Positions 29,159 through 37,548 of a DNA stretch of 64,000 nucleotides are shown one piece after another. The stretch comes from a bacterium. Lineage in GTDB: Bacteria; Sumerlaeota; Sumerlaeia; SLMS01. The stretch covers positions 86,504-150,503 of the forward strand of contig WGMQ01000005.1 in NCBI GenBank assembly GCA_016125005.1, written 5' to 3'. A program made the position numbers and the translations under genes. The first letter of the stretch is position 1. Each line of letters begins with the position of its first letter. A model generated the notes under the pieces. It saw nothing but the letters and a program-made list of their open reading frames with translations. It did no database searches and was not told the DNA's origin.

Positions 29159-29176
29159 TTGTGATTTTTTTCACAA
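29159..29176. promoter_or_regulatory. CRP/FNR-family operator
   Basis: TTGTGA-N6-TCACAA is an 18-bp perfect inverted repeat with an all-T spacer, matching the TGTGA-N6-TCACA consensus of the CRP/FNR superfamily. It lies in the 307-base divergent region, 223 bases before actA and 68 bases before the probable DCC start. It could control both the respiratory cluster and the DCC gene. The regulator gene is not in the window. No other strong element was found in this region. Confidence 0.65.
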
Positions 29177-29243
29177 ACTCAAGGGCAAAAAGCTGGCTCG
29201 TTTCACGCATTCTATCAACCTCCCTCGCTATCCCACCCGGGAG

Positions 29244-29669
29244 TTGCATCAGATCAGCCACCCAAACGGCCCCATCCTCTTTTATGACGGCGACTGCGCT
29301 CTCTGCCAGGGGAGCGTGAAATGGCTTCTGGCCAGAGACCAGCGCGCCGTTCTCCGCTTCGCCCCGCTTGGCGGCGAAACGTGGCAGGAACTGGTCCCCG
29401 AGCAGGTCCGCGCCACCCTTCCCGACTCGGTGGTCCTTATCGTTGCCCGCGGCTCCAAGCCACTCATCCGCTCAACCGCGATCCTGACGGCCATGGCCTT
29501 GATGGGTCCCCCCTGGAAAAAAAGGGCGGCCCTGCTGGGTCGGATCCCGAGCGGTCTGCGTGACTTGATCTATCGGGCCGTCGCCCGGGTCCGCCGTCTG
29601 ATTCTCGGCAAGCCAAAGAGTCAGTGTCCGATGATTCCCCCGGAATGGCGATCCCGCCTGCTGCCCTAG
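29244..29669 (+). CDS. DCC-family thiol-disulfide oxidoreductase-like protein (DUF393)
   Basis: A 141-aa protein with the eponymous motif ILFYDGDCALCQGSVKWLL near the N-terminus, carrying the DxxCxxC cysteines. The family has a thioredoxin-like fold and a presumed redox role. The open frame continues upstream to GTG 29094, but that would place the CRP/FNR-type site inside the gene. TTG 29244 gives a length and start typical of DUF393 proteins, although GGGAG is unusually close. It converges with thiE; the two stops share a CTAG palindrome. Confidence 0.75.
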   Translation: MHQISHPNGPILFYDGDCALCQGSVKWLLARDQRAVLRFAPLGGETWQELVPEQVRATLPDSVVLIVARGSKPLIRSTAILTAMALMGPPWKKRAALLGRIPSGLRDLIYRAVARVRRLILGKPKSQCPMIPPEWRSRLLP

Positions 29670-30319
29670 CCGATCTGCAGCGCCCGTCGCCATTCTCGGA
29701 CCCGCTCGGGAACCGACGGATGCCTGAGCACTCCCCCGATCGACGCCACGAAGGCCTTGGGGGCGACAACGCGCACCATCCCGAGGTTCTCCAGCGTGAT
29801 CCCCCCGATCAGCACGAGCGGGCGGTGATCCCCTTCCAACTCCAGCACCGCCTGCTCCACCATTTCCAGACCCACCGCCGCCTCAGCGTCGGCCTTCGTG
29901 CTGGTCGGGAAGACCGGTCCAAGGGCGATATAGTCGACCGGCTGCTCCATCGCCCGGCGGAATTGCGTCATGTCGTGGGTCGAGATTCCGATCACCTTTT
30001 CGTCGCCCAACAGTTCCCGTGCTCGTTCCGGGGCCATGTCGTCCTGACCGAGGTGAATGCCATCGGCGTCGACCTCCAGCGCAACTTCCACCCGGTCGTT
30101 CAGGATAAACGTCGCTCCGCCGGCGCGGCAAATGGCCTGGCACTTACGGGCCATGAGGCGGATTTCCACGTCGCTGGCCAGCTTGTGACGTAGTTGAACC
30201 AGCCGCGCGCCGCCCGCCACGAACTGTTCCACCTGCTCTGTCATCGGGAGCGGGCTCAGCTGAGGATCGGTGATGCAATATAGGTCTGGAGGCGAGACGG
30301 GCCGGGGAGCGGCGCTCAC
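29666..30319 (-). CDS. thiE: Thiamine-phosphate synthase
   Basis: A 217-aa TIM-barrel enzyme that joins HMP diphosphate and thiazole phosphate to form thiamine phosphate. Signatures: LYCITDPQL, VQLRHK, FILNDRVEVALEVDADGIHLGQ, IGISTHD, DYIALGPVFPTSTK and VLIGGITLENL. GTG 30319 overlaps the stop of the MauE/DoxX gene (GTGA). No other thiamine gene and no TPP riboswitch is near; thiE simply ends the operon. Confidence 0.95.
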   Translation of the reverse strand: MSAAPRPVSPPDLYCITDPQLSPLPMTEQVEQFVAGGARLVQLRHKLASDVEIRLMARKCQAICRAGGATFILNDRVEVALEVDADGIHLGQDDMAPERARELLGDEKVIGISTHDMTQFRRAMEQPVDYIALGPVFPTSTKADAEAAVGLEMVEQAVLELEGDHRPLVLIGGITLENLGMVRVVAPKAFVASIGGVLRHPSVPERVREWRRALQIG

Positions 30320-30834
30320 GAGGTCACTTCCCCTGATGGCTTGGTGTCGTCGGCCGTGAGTGCAAAACGCCCTCCACCCAGAATGAGGCATGCCAGCGAG
30401 AGCACAATGAAGACTCCGTTACGCACCAGCGACATGGGACCAACCGAGGACTCGCCAAAAAGGCCGCCGAAGCAGCCACAGTCAATGTCCAGTCCTCGCA
30501 CCAGCACGCTGGCGAGACCGACGGTGAAGACCACATAAAGCCCCGTCACCACCAGCGCCGACTGGCGCGTCCAAATCCCGAGCACCAGCGCGAGCCCAGT
30601 GAGGATCTCGAGCCACGGAAGGAAATAGGCGAGCGGCATGGTAGCCCAGGCGGGGACCAGCTTGAAGCCCTCGATCGACATCTGGAAAATCAGCGGACCT
30701 CCCTTCACCTTCAGGGCACCGGCCAGGATAAAGGCGCCACCGGCAACGATCCGGCAAAGCAGAAGGGCCACGGAAACCGGTACGCCCCTCTGCTGGGAGG
30801 ATAGGGGTTCGGCGGGGGCGACCGCTTCACTCAT
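30316..30834 (-). CDS. MauE/DoxX-like membrane protein
   Basis: A 172-aa protein with four membrane helices. CRIVAGGAFILAGALKVKGG and LPWLEILTGLALVLGIW are typical of MauE/DoxX proteins, and the DIDCGCFGGLFG loop has the cysteine pair of MauE, which helps disulfide or cofactor maturation. It is coupled on both sides by 4-base overlaps: ATGA with the rhodanese gene and GTGA with thiE. A role in periplasmic sulfur or thiol redox with the rhodanese is inferred. Confidence 0.8.
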   Translation of the reverse strand: MSEAVAPAEPLSSQQRGVPVSVALLLCRIVAGGAFILAGALKVKGGPLIFQMSIEGFKLVPAWATMPLAYFLPWLEILTGLALVLGIWTRQSALVVTGLYVVFTVGLASVLVRGLDIDCGCFGGLFGESSVGPMSLVRNGVFIVLSLACLILGGGRFALTADDTKPSGEVTS

Positions 30835-31325
30835 AGCGTTGGTTCCCCAGTTTCCACGGGATACTCCGCCTTCTCCCAGGCAGGGAAACCGGCCTCGAAA
30901 ATCTTCAGGTTCTGATAACCGTGGCTTTGCATCATGCGCTCCACCATGTGCGAGGCATCGCACTCACCGCCACCGCAGTAGATCACGATGTGCGCGTCCG
31001 TGGGGAGGAAGTCGAGCGCCTCGGGACGCCCCTGGCGGAACATCTCCACATCGATGTGGAGAGCCCCGGGGATGTGGCCCTCCGCGTACTGGGCGATGGG
31101 CCGGGCGTCGACGAAGAATGATTCCCCGCTCTCGAAGGCCGCCCGCGTGTCCTCAAGGGTGATGCCATTCGTGGACGGTGCGTGCCCATCCGTCGGCGTT
31201 CCAGCCGCCACGGCGGGACGCGGCGGGGGAGTCTTCACTGGGCGGAAAACAAAAGCATCCGCACCGGCCACCATGCTGGCCAATCCAATCAGCACGACAA
31301 GCCTCAAGATCCAAATTTTCGCCAT
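30831..31325 (-). CDS. Exported rhodanese-domain protein
   Basis: A 164-aa protein with an N-terminal hydrophobic leader or anchor (WILRLVVLIGLASMVAG) and one rhodanese domain. The active-site cysteine lies in VIYCGGGECDASHM, and the N-terminal FFVDARPIAQYAEGHIPGAL is the family motif. It would transfer sulfane sulfur or act as a thiol sensor in the periplasm. ATG 31325 has AAGG upstream; it ends in an ATGA overlap with the MauE/DoxX gene. Confidence 0.88.
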   Translation of the reverse strand: MAKIWILRLVVLIGLASMVAGADAFVFRPVKTPPPRPAVAAGTPTDGHAPSTNGITLEDTRAAFESGESFFVDARPIAQYAEGHIPGALHIDVEMFRQGRPEALDFLPTDAHIVIYCGGGECDASHMVERMMQSHGYQNLKIFEAGFPAWEKAEYPVETGEPTL

Positions 31326-31334
31326 CACTTCGCC

Positions 31335-32519
31335 TTACTGGTGGGCGGTCGGGGGAGCCGCCGGCCCCTGCACCGGCAACCGCGAGGCGGTGCTCGGCAC
31401 GGCGGTCGGGCGCTGCCCGCGGATGCTCGCGATAATCGGTACCAGCATGGAGCTCTGCGTTCCGTTGGTATCCGCAATGGTGATGGTGGCGCGACCCGTG
31501 TAGGAGCGCGGCTCAACATTGGTCGCATCAATCTCCGCGGTGACCGTGGCCTCTGTCTTGGCCTCGTTCATGGTTGTTTCGAACTTGATCGGCAGGGCCA
31601 CGTCGTGGGTAACGCCCACCACGGTGAAGGCAGAGCCCTTGCGGGAAGTGACCGTGATGTTGCGGGAGATCATCTGCCCCTTCTCGGTGATGAGTGCGAG
31701 GCGAGCGGGAGAGAACGCAAAGTCTCCCACCACATTGGCGCGCAGCGAAAGGTACTGGTTCGGGTTCTTCTCGTTGTCCGTTTCGATGGACACGCGCCCG
31801 TTAAAGTCCCCCTGGGGGAGACCCTTGGGTGCGGATACTTCGAACTCGTACTCGGTGCCGCCACCCTCCTGCTTGGTGCGGGTGCGCTCGCCAACCTGCG
31901 TCACCGTCAGGGCCGGGTCCGAGGGCTCGATCTTCTTGAAGGCCAGCGGCTTCTCCAGGTTGGAAACCACCGAGAAGCGCTGGGAGACGGGATCGCCGAC
32001 GCTCACAACGCCGAAGTCGAGGACCCTCTTCGGCATGAAGATCTCAGCGATCACGTTCACCTCGAAGGTGAGGCGGTACTCCGGTGTCACCGGGTCATCG
32101 GTGAAGACCGTGATCGACTTGGTATTCTTGCCGAGGCGACCGTGCGAGTCAAACTCCACGCGGATTGTTTCCGTCTGCCCTGCCGCCACGGACGTCGGGT
32201 TGTTCGACGCCGTCGTGCAGCCGCAGGAAGGCTGGACCTTGGTGATGTTGATGACACGATCAGTGGTATTCTTGAAGGGAAACTCCGCCAGCACCTTGTC
32301 GCCATCGTTGATTTCGCCCAGATTGCGCGAGGTGGTCTCGAAAACGAGAGCAGGAGAGGTGGGGACTGATTCGGAGGGCTGAACCGCCGCACCCTCGACG
32401 CTTGCGGGCGTGGGCGCTGCGGCCTTCGTCGCCTCTTCCGCCCGCCCGGATCCCGGGAAAGCGGTCATCATGGCACACAGGGCCAAGGTCGGAATCGCCA
32501 GCCGAAAAGTCGTTTTCAT
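31335..32519 (-). CDS. Exported DUF1573 protein
   Basis: A 394-aa protein with a signal peptide (MKTTFRLAIPTLALCAMMTA) followed by DUF1573 repeats with immunoglobulin-like strands. The diagnostic segment is LGEINDGDKVLAEFPFKN followed by ITKVQPSCGCTTA. These proteins are common in Bacteroidetes and PVC bacteria and often lie beside MauE/DoxX genes, as here. A low-complexity Pro/Ala tail ends the protein. It is the first gene of the four-gene operon. Confidence 0.85.
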   Translation of the reverse strand: MKTTFRLAIPTLALCAMMTAFPGSGRAEEATKAAAPTPASVEGAAVQPSESVPTSPALVFETTSRNLGEINDGDKVLAEFPFKNTTDRVINITKVQPSCGCTTASNNPTSVAAGQTETIRVEFDSHGRLGKNTKSITVFTDDPVTPEYRLTFEVNVIAEIFMPKRVLDFGVVSVGDPVSQRFSVVSNLEKPLAFKKIEPSDPALTVTQVGERTRTKQEGGGTEYEFEVSAPKGLPQGDFNGRVSIETDNEKNPNQYLSLRANVVGDFAFSPARLALITEKGQMISRNITVTSRKGSAFTVVGVTHDVALPIKFETTMNEAKTEATVTAEIDATNVEPRSYTGRATITIADTNGTQSSMLVPIIASIRGQRPTAVPSTASRLPVQGPAAPPTAHQ

Positions 32520-32645
32520 CGCGTGAATCCTTGTGTCGAGTGTGCCGCCCGCGGTTCGTTCGGGCTTCCCCGCCCCTGGTCCGTCAGCAAAACCGGTTCC
32601 GCGTGTGCATTCGAAAAGACCAAAAGAGGGGCGCGGTAGTTTGGT

Positions 32646-34103
32646 TTACTCTCCCTGACCCAGGGAGTACCCCGGCTTGCCGTCGAAGTTGCAGAGATGC
32701 TCTGTCTTGATGAAATCGATGCCTGCCCGCTCAAAGGACGTCAGCAGGTCGATGATGGTGCGGTGGCTGACCAGGGGCTTGTCCTTGTCTCCCGTGCGGA
32801 AGCGCAGACGCCAGTGGTCGACAGTGAAGGTTTCCGGGTTACCCGCGGGCCAGACCTTCACGCCGCGGTTTGTGATGAGGATCAGCTTGAGGATTCCGCC
32901 GGTTGCCTTTTGGACGCGCGCCGCCAGATCGTCGGCATTGCCGGTCCATTCCACGAAGACGTCCACGCCCACCAGATCCTTCTTGGAACGGGGGGGCGAA
33001 GTGCGGGGGCGCTCGTCGTGCTCCACCTGGGGGCGCTCCGGCTTGTAGTCCACCGGGTGGAGGATTTCCGGGCGCTGCCCAAGACGTGAAATCAACGCTT
33101 CGCTGAACTCTGCCGTGCCCACGCGCTTGCGGCTGGTCGCCTCGCGGAAGATGTCGCCGGTGTGGATCCCTTCCTCGATCGTCTTCAGCCAGGCATTGTG
33201 GACCAGCGTGGCAACGTCCTGCTGGCCGATGTGGTTGAGCATCAGGATCGCGGACAGGAGCAGACCCGAGGGGTTGGCGATGCCCTTTCCGGCGATGTCC
33301 GGCGCCGAGCCGTGGATCGCCTCGAACATGGCGATGTGCTCGCCGATGTTGGCGGAGCCACCGAGACCCACCGAGCCGGAAATCTGGGCGGCCACGTCCG
33401 AAAGGATGTCGCCATAGAGGTTCGGGAGCACGATCACGTCGAAGATCTCCGGCGTATCGGCCAGGCGGGCTGTGCCGATGTCGATGATCCAGGACTCCTT
33501 CTCGATGTCCGCATACTCCTCACCGATCTCCTTGAAGACCTGGTGGAAGATGCCGTCGGTCATCTTCATGATGTTGTCCTTCACCATGACCGACACCTTG
33601 CGGCGCCCGTGCGTGCGGGCGTACTCGAAGGCATAGCGGCAAATCTTCTCGCTGCCGGGTCGGGTGATGAGCTTGAGGCACTGATAGACATCGTTGGTCT
33701 GCCGGTGCTCGATGCCCGCGTAGGTGTCTTCCTCGTTCTCGCGGATGATCGCGAGATCCATCTTCGGATGCTTCGTCTGGACGAACGGGTGGTATGACTG
33801 GCAGGTACGGACGTTGGCGTAGAGTCCCAGGGTCTTGCGGATCGTCACGTTGAGGCTCTTGTAGCCACCACCCTGGGGGGTCGTGATCGGCGCCTTCAGG
33901 AACACCTTGGTGCGCCGCAGCGAATCCCAGGAACTCTCCTCGATGCCCGAGGTGTGCCCCGCCATGTAGACTTCCTTGCCGATCCGGATGACCTCTTTCT
34001 CCAGACTGGCGCCTGCCGCGTCCAGGATGGCCAGGGTGGCCTCCATGATTTCCGGGCCGATGCCGTCGCCATAGGCCACGGTGATTGGAGTCGGGTTAGA
34101 CAT
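32646..34103 (-). CDS. icd: NADP-type isocitrate dehydrogenase with C-terminal extension
   Basis: A 485-aa TCA-cycle enzyme converting isocitrate to 2-oxoglutarate. Motifs: VAYGDGIGPEIM, LNVTIRKTLGLYANVRTC, IIRENEEDTYAGIEH, VLPNLYGDILSDVAAQ and the nucleotide-binding IHGSAPDIAGKGIANPSG. The extra domain of about 140 residues after residue 345 (DVFVEWTGNADDLAARVQ) occurs in Thermus- and Rickettsia-type enzymes. Cofactor preference for NADP is family knowledge. It stands alone between leuS and the DUF1573 operon. Confidence 0.93.
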   Translation of the reverse strand: MSNPTPITVAYGDGIGPEIMEATLAILDAAGASLEKEVIRIGKEVYMAGHTSGIEESSWDSLRRTKVFLKAPITTPQGGGYKSLNVTIRKTLGLYANVRTCQSYHPFVQTKHPKMDLAIIRENEEDTYAGIEHRQTNDVYQCLKLITRPGSEKICRYAFEYARTHGRRKVSVMVKDNIMKMTDGIFHQVFKEIGEEYADIEKESWIIDIGTARLADTPEIFDVIVLPNLYGDILSDVAAQISGSVGLGGSANIGEHIAMFEAIHGSAPDIAGKGIANPSGLLLSAILMLNHIGQQDVATLVHNAWLKTIEEGIHTGDIFREATSRKRVGTAEFSEALISRLGQRPEILHPVDYKPERPQVEHDERPRTSPPRSKKDLVGVDVFVEWTGNADDLAARVQKATGGILKLILITNRGVKVWPAGNPETFTVDHWRLRFRTGDKDKPLVSHRTIIDLLTSFERAGIDFIKTEHLCNFDGKPGYSLGQGE

Positions 34104-34219
34104 CGTGAGTGAAAGCCTCCACAGGGGTCAGGGGTTTCGAGTTCGACACAACAGTTGCATTGTCAGTGTTCGAGGGCAACCAAAGTCCTCGCCGCGCCGG
34201 TTCGAATGGGGTGAATCGG

Positions 34220-37200
34220 TTACCCGATCACATTGACCAATCGACCGGGAACCACGACCAGCTTCTTCACCTCACGCCCGCCGAGTGCCTTTTGAATCTG
34301 CTCGTTGGCCAGTGCCAGCGCCTCCAGCTCCGCCTGCGGAGCCTCGCGCGCCACCACGACGCGATCCTTGATCTTGCCGTTGTGCTGGAGCACAATCTCG
34401 ACTTCATCCAACTTGGTGAGCGACTCGATGTATTCCGGGAAGCGTCCGGAAACCCAGATCGACTCACCGTGGCCGAGTGCGCCCTGCCAGATCTCTTCCG
34501 CAAAATGAGGCACGAACGGTGCCAAGCAGAGGATCAGGGTCTCGCGAACGAAGGTGCTGATGTTGGGAGACGCCTTGGCCGCGTTGAACAGCTCCATGCA
34601 CGCCGCGATGGCCGTGTTGTAGCTGAGCGCGTCCAGGTCCTCCTTCACCTTCTTGATGGTCTGGTGGGTCTTGACGCGCAGTTCCTTCGCCAGTTCCTCG
34701 TCGGCCACGATGGGCTGCGAGTTCTCGAAGTACCACGCCGTCAGGCGGTTGAGGAAGCGGCGCATTCCCTGGATGTCGTTGTCGCGGAAGTCGCCCCCTT
34801 GCAGGTACGGCCCAAGGAACATCAGGTATAGACGGAGCGTGTCGGCACCGTACATTTCCACGTACTGGTCCGGGTTCACGACGTTGCCCTTGCTCTTGGA
34901 CATCTTGGCCCCGTCCTTGATGATGAGGCCGTGGGCGCGGAACTTACGGAAGGGCTCGGCGGGGTCGCGCGTTTCCGGGCGTGGGCCCATCTCCAGCGCT
35001 CCCGCGCGGGTCAGCGCCATGCAGATGAAGCGCGTGTAGAGCAGGTGCAGCACCGCGTGCTCGTTGCCGCCGATGTAGATGTCGACGGGAAGCCACTTCT
35101 TGATCGTTTCCGGATCGTAGGGCACGTCGTCCCGATCCGTCGAAACGTAGCGGAGGAAGTACCACGCGCTGTCGAGGAAGTTGTCCATCACGTCGGTCTC
35201 GCGACGACCGGGGCGGCCGTCGGGGAGCGTCGTGTTGTACCAGTCCGGGATATTGGCGAGCGGTCCGCGCCCATCGCCCTTCGGACGGAAGTCCTTGGTT
35301 TCCGGGAGGAGCACCGGGAGCTGGTCCTCCGGCACCGGATGCGCATTCCCCTGCTCGTCATAGATGATCGGGATGGGCGGTCCCCAGTAACGCTGGCGGC
35401 TGATGCCCCAGTCGCGGAGACGGAAGGTGCTCTTCTTCTCGCCGAGGCCCTTCGCGGCCAGCCAGGCGGTGATCTTCGCCTTCGCCTCATCGACACCGAG
35501 GCCATCGATGGAGACCTCGGCGTTGGACGAGTTCATGGCGACGCCCGCGCCGGACCAACACAGCTCGCCGCGACGAATATCGTCGAGCAGCGACTCGGGA
35601 TCGGGGGAAGTCGAGACGATGAGGCCCTCGGGCTTCCACTCCGCCAAAGCCTTCGGATCGGGATCGATCACGGCACGGATCGGCAGGCCGAACTTCTGTG
35701 CAAAGGCAAAGTCGCGCTCGTCATGGGCCGGCACGGCCATGATCGCGCCCGTGCCATAGCCCATCAGCACATAGTCGGAGATATAGATGGGGATCTGCTG
35801 GCCGTTCACGGGGTTGATGGCGTGGGCGCCGCTGAAGACACCGGTTTTGTCCAAGGTAGCGCGGGCGTCTCGCCCGCGAGGCTCCTCTGTCCTCCAACGC
35901 CACTCCCAAGCCTGCATTTTGGCGACCTCGGGGTTGCGCCACACATAGTCCAGCAGGTGCGTGTAGGAGTTCTCCGTGCGAATCAGATGGTCATAGTACT
36001 CTGCCGCCCAGAGCGTTGACTCGGTCAGGTTGAGCGCCTTGGCGATCTCCTTCGAGGTGAACGATTTCCATGAGTGCAGGATTTCCGAGAGGGACACGCC
36101 GTCCTTGGGCTCAACCACCACATGCACATGGTTCGGCATCACGCACCAGGCGTGAAGCGTATAACGCTCTCCGTCGAAGTGCTTCAGTGCATTCGCGACG
36201 ATCTTTGCGGCCTCGGGCGTCCGAAGCGTGGAGGCCCCCGATCCGGCGTCCAGATACTTCTCGATCCGGTCGGAGAAGAGGAACCGCAGCCTCTCGTGCT
36301 CCTCGTCGCTGAGGTCGCGATTGGCTTCCTTCGCGAGGCGCATCACACCTGCCCGCTCAAGCGCCCAGGCGTCCCGAACGTTCGCGGGAACGCTGTCTGC
36401 CAGTCGGAAGACCACATGATACACCCCACCGTTCTCGGACCAGTGCGGGAGGTTGCGACCTTGTCGAACGTCGATCGAACTCGCGGGCGAGACGCCCGCG
36501 CTACCTTGTCTATACGCCTCGATCTCTCCGCGTTTGTCTGCCGCGGCGATCTTGTCCACCAGCGGGTGATCCATTGCCAGCACCATGAACGTGGCGCCAA
36601 AGAGCGTGTCGGGGCGGGTCGTGAAGACGCGGATCTTGTCCGCGTGCCCGGCCACCTGGAAGTCCACCTCGGCGCCTTCGCTCCGGCGGATCCAATCGAG
36701 CTGGGTCAGTCGCGTGCGTTCCGACCAATCGAGCCACTCGTGGTTCTTGGAAAGCTCATCGGCGAACTCGGTCGTCTTGAAGAACCAGCACGGCATGACC
36801 ACGCGCTTGACGATCGTGCCGGAGTGACGCTCGCACGTCCCGTCCGGGTTCACCTGCTCGTCGGCGATCACCGTGCCGCAATCGGGGCAGTAGTTCACTT
36901 CCTTCTCGGCGCGATAGGCGAAGCCCGCCTTGTAGAGCTGGAGGAAGATCCACTGGGTCCACTTGTAGTATTCCGGCGAGGTCGTGTCGACGGTGCGGCG
37001 CCAATCGAACATGAAGCCCATCATGTTGAGCTGGCGCGTGAAGTTCTTCACGTTGCTCGGGATCAGCTCCGCCGGATGGCGGTTCACCTTCATGGCGAAG
37101 TTTTCCGAGTGGATGCCGAACGCGTCGAAGCCGATCGGCTCGAACACGTCGTAGCCGCGCAGCCGACGGTGGCGCCCATGCACGTCCGCGCCCGTGAAGG

Positions 37201-37369
37201 CGTACACATTGCCGACGTGGAGCCCCTCCGCACTCGGGTAGGGGAACATCATCAGCACATAGTAGGGATTGGTGGCTTTTTGCAGGTCGATCTCGTTGGT
37301 ACGGTGGGAGGACCACCACTGCTGCCACTTTTTCTCCACTACTGCGGGGTCGTAGACGTACTCGGCCAT
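34220..37369 (-). CDS. leuS: Leucyl-tRNA synthetase with an in-frame RAYT transposase in its editing domain
   Basis: A 1049-aa open frame with no stop or frameshift. Removing residues 288-506 leaves 830 aa, a normal LeuRS length. Synthetase landmarks: HIGH-like HVGN at 51-54, TTRPDTLFGATFMV before the insert, TGVFSGAHAINPVNG and GYGTGAIMAVPAHDERD after it (editing site), RLRDWGISRQRYWG, and KMSKS at 822-826. The insert replaces the linker that normally joins EAYR to KTGVF and encodes a complete REP-associated tyrosine transposase, flanked by inverted REPs. It charges tRNA-Leu; whether the product stays one chain is unknown. ATG 37369 was chosen because MAEYVYDPAVVEKKWQ fits the family start. 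Confidence 0.95.
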   Translation of the reverse strand: MAEYVYDPAVVEKKWQQWWSSHRTNEIDLQKATNPYYVLMMFPYPSAEGLHVGNVYAFTGADVHGRHRRLRGYDVFEPIGFDAFGIHSENFAMKVNRHPAELIPSNVKNFTRQLNMMGFMFDWRRTVDTTSPEYYKWTQWIFLQLYKAGFAYRAEKEVNYCPDCGTVIADEQVNPDGTCERHSGTIVKRVVMPCWFFKTTEFADELSKNHEWLDWSERTRLTQLDWIRRSEGAEVDFQVAGHADKIRVFTTRPDTLFGATFMVLAMDHPLVDKIAAADKRGEIEAYRQGSAGVSPASSIDVRQGRNLPHWSENGGVYHVVFRLADSVPANVRDAWALERAGVMRLAKEANRDLSDEEHERLRFLFSDRIEKYLDAGSGASTLRTPEAAKIVANALKHFDGERYTLHAWCVMPNHVHVVVEPKDGVSLSEILHSWKSFTSKEIAKALNLTESTLWAAEYYDHLIRTENSYTHLLDYVWRNPEVAKMQAWEWRWRTEEPRGRDARATLDKTGVFSGAHAINPVNGQQIPIYISDYVLMGYGTGAIMAVPAHDERDFAFAQKFGLPIRAVIDPDPKALAEWKPEGLIVSTSPDPESLLDDIRRGELCWSGAGVAMNSSNAEVSIDGLGVDEAKAKITAWLAAKGLGEKKSTFRLRDWGISRQRYWGPPIPIIYDEQGNAHPVPEDQLPVLLPETKDFRPKGDGRGPLANIPDWYNTTLPDGRPGRRETDVMDNFLDSAWYFLRYVSTDRDDVPYDPETIKKWLPVDIYIGGNEHAVLHLLYTRFICMALTRAGALEMGPRPETRDPAEPFRKFRAHGLIIKDGAKMSKSKGNVVNPDQYVEMYGADTLRLYLMFLGPYLQGGDFRDNDIQGMRRFLNRLTAWYFENSQPIVADEELAKELRVKTHQTIKKVKEDLDALSYNTAIAACMELFNAAKASPNISTFVRETLILCLAPFVPHFAEEIWQGALGHGESIWVSGRFPEYIESLTKLDEVEIVLQHNGKIKDRVVVAREAPQAELEALALANEQIQKALGGREVKKLVVVPGRLVNVIG
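35852..35880. repeat. REP sequence, left copy
   Basis: Contains the hairpin GCGGGCG-TCT-CGCCCGC preceded by GGTAGC, the GTAG foot typical of RAYT-recognised REPs. It is the exact inverse of 36480-36508. Confidence 0.88.
36480..36508. repeat. REP sequence, right copy
   Basis: Exact inverted copy of 35852-35880 with the same 7-bp stem and 3-base loop; the GTAG foot faces outward, so the pair forms a BIME-like arrangement around the transposase. Confidence 0.88.
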
Positions 37370-37548
37370 GAAAGGTTGCTCGCAAACGAAGGAAGTCCGC
37401 CGCCGGGCGGCGGGTCGCCGACACCCCACGGCAAGCGGGGGGGTGGGAGCAAGGCGGAACGGTGGCATCGCGGAGGCAGGCTGTCCTTGCGCCGCCCAAA
37501 CCGCCTGCGTTCACTCGCCGCTCCATCGGACCTTTGGAGCGCACCCAC

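Larger units (their letters stand above)
35852..36508 (-). mobile_element. RAYT (REP-associated tyrosine transposase) element inside leuS
   Basis: This 657-bp segment is bounded by 29-bp perfect inverted REP sequences and equals exactly 219 codons of the leuS frame. It encodes a Y1/HUH transposase of the IS200-like RAYT group: GGVYHVVFRL start region, the HUH pair H414 and H416 in VMPNHVHVVVEP, SWKSFTSKEIAKALN, and the likely catalytic Y475 in LLDYVWRNP (leuS numbering). All hallmark residues are intact. The REPs are themselves translated (GSAGVSPA at one end, RGRDARAT at the other). It may also be translated alone from an internal GTG near 36435. Confidence 0.9.

Noticed and set aside
30320..30400. 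TPP riboswitch for thiE
   Set aside because: thiE is the last gene of an operon and begins inside the stop of the preceding gene; no TPP aptamer motif is present.
36400..36480. Frameshifted or broken leuS (pseudogene)
   Set aside because: The reading frame is continuous through both junctions, the insert is a whole number of codons and all active-site motifs remain.
37370..37548. T-box or leader-peptide control before leuS
   Set aside because: No T-box sequence, no leucine-rich leader frame and no terminator with a T-run; only a G+C-rich hairpin.
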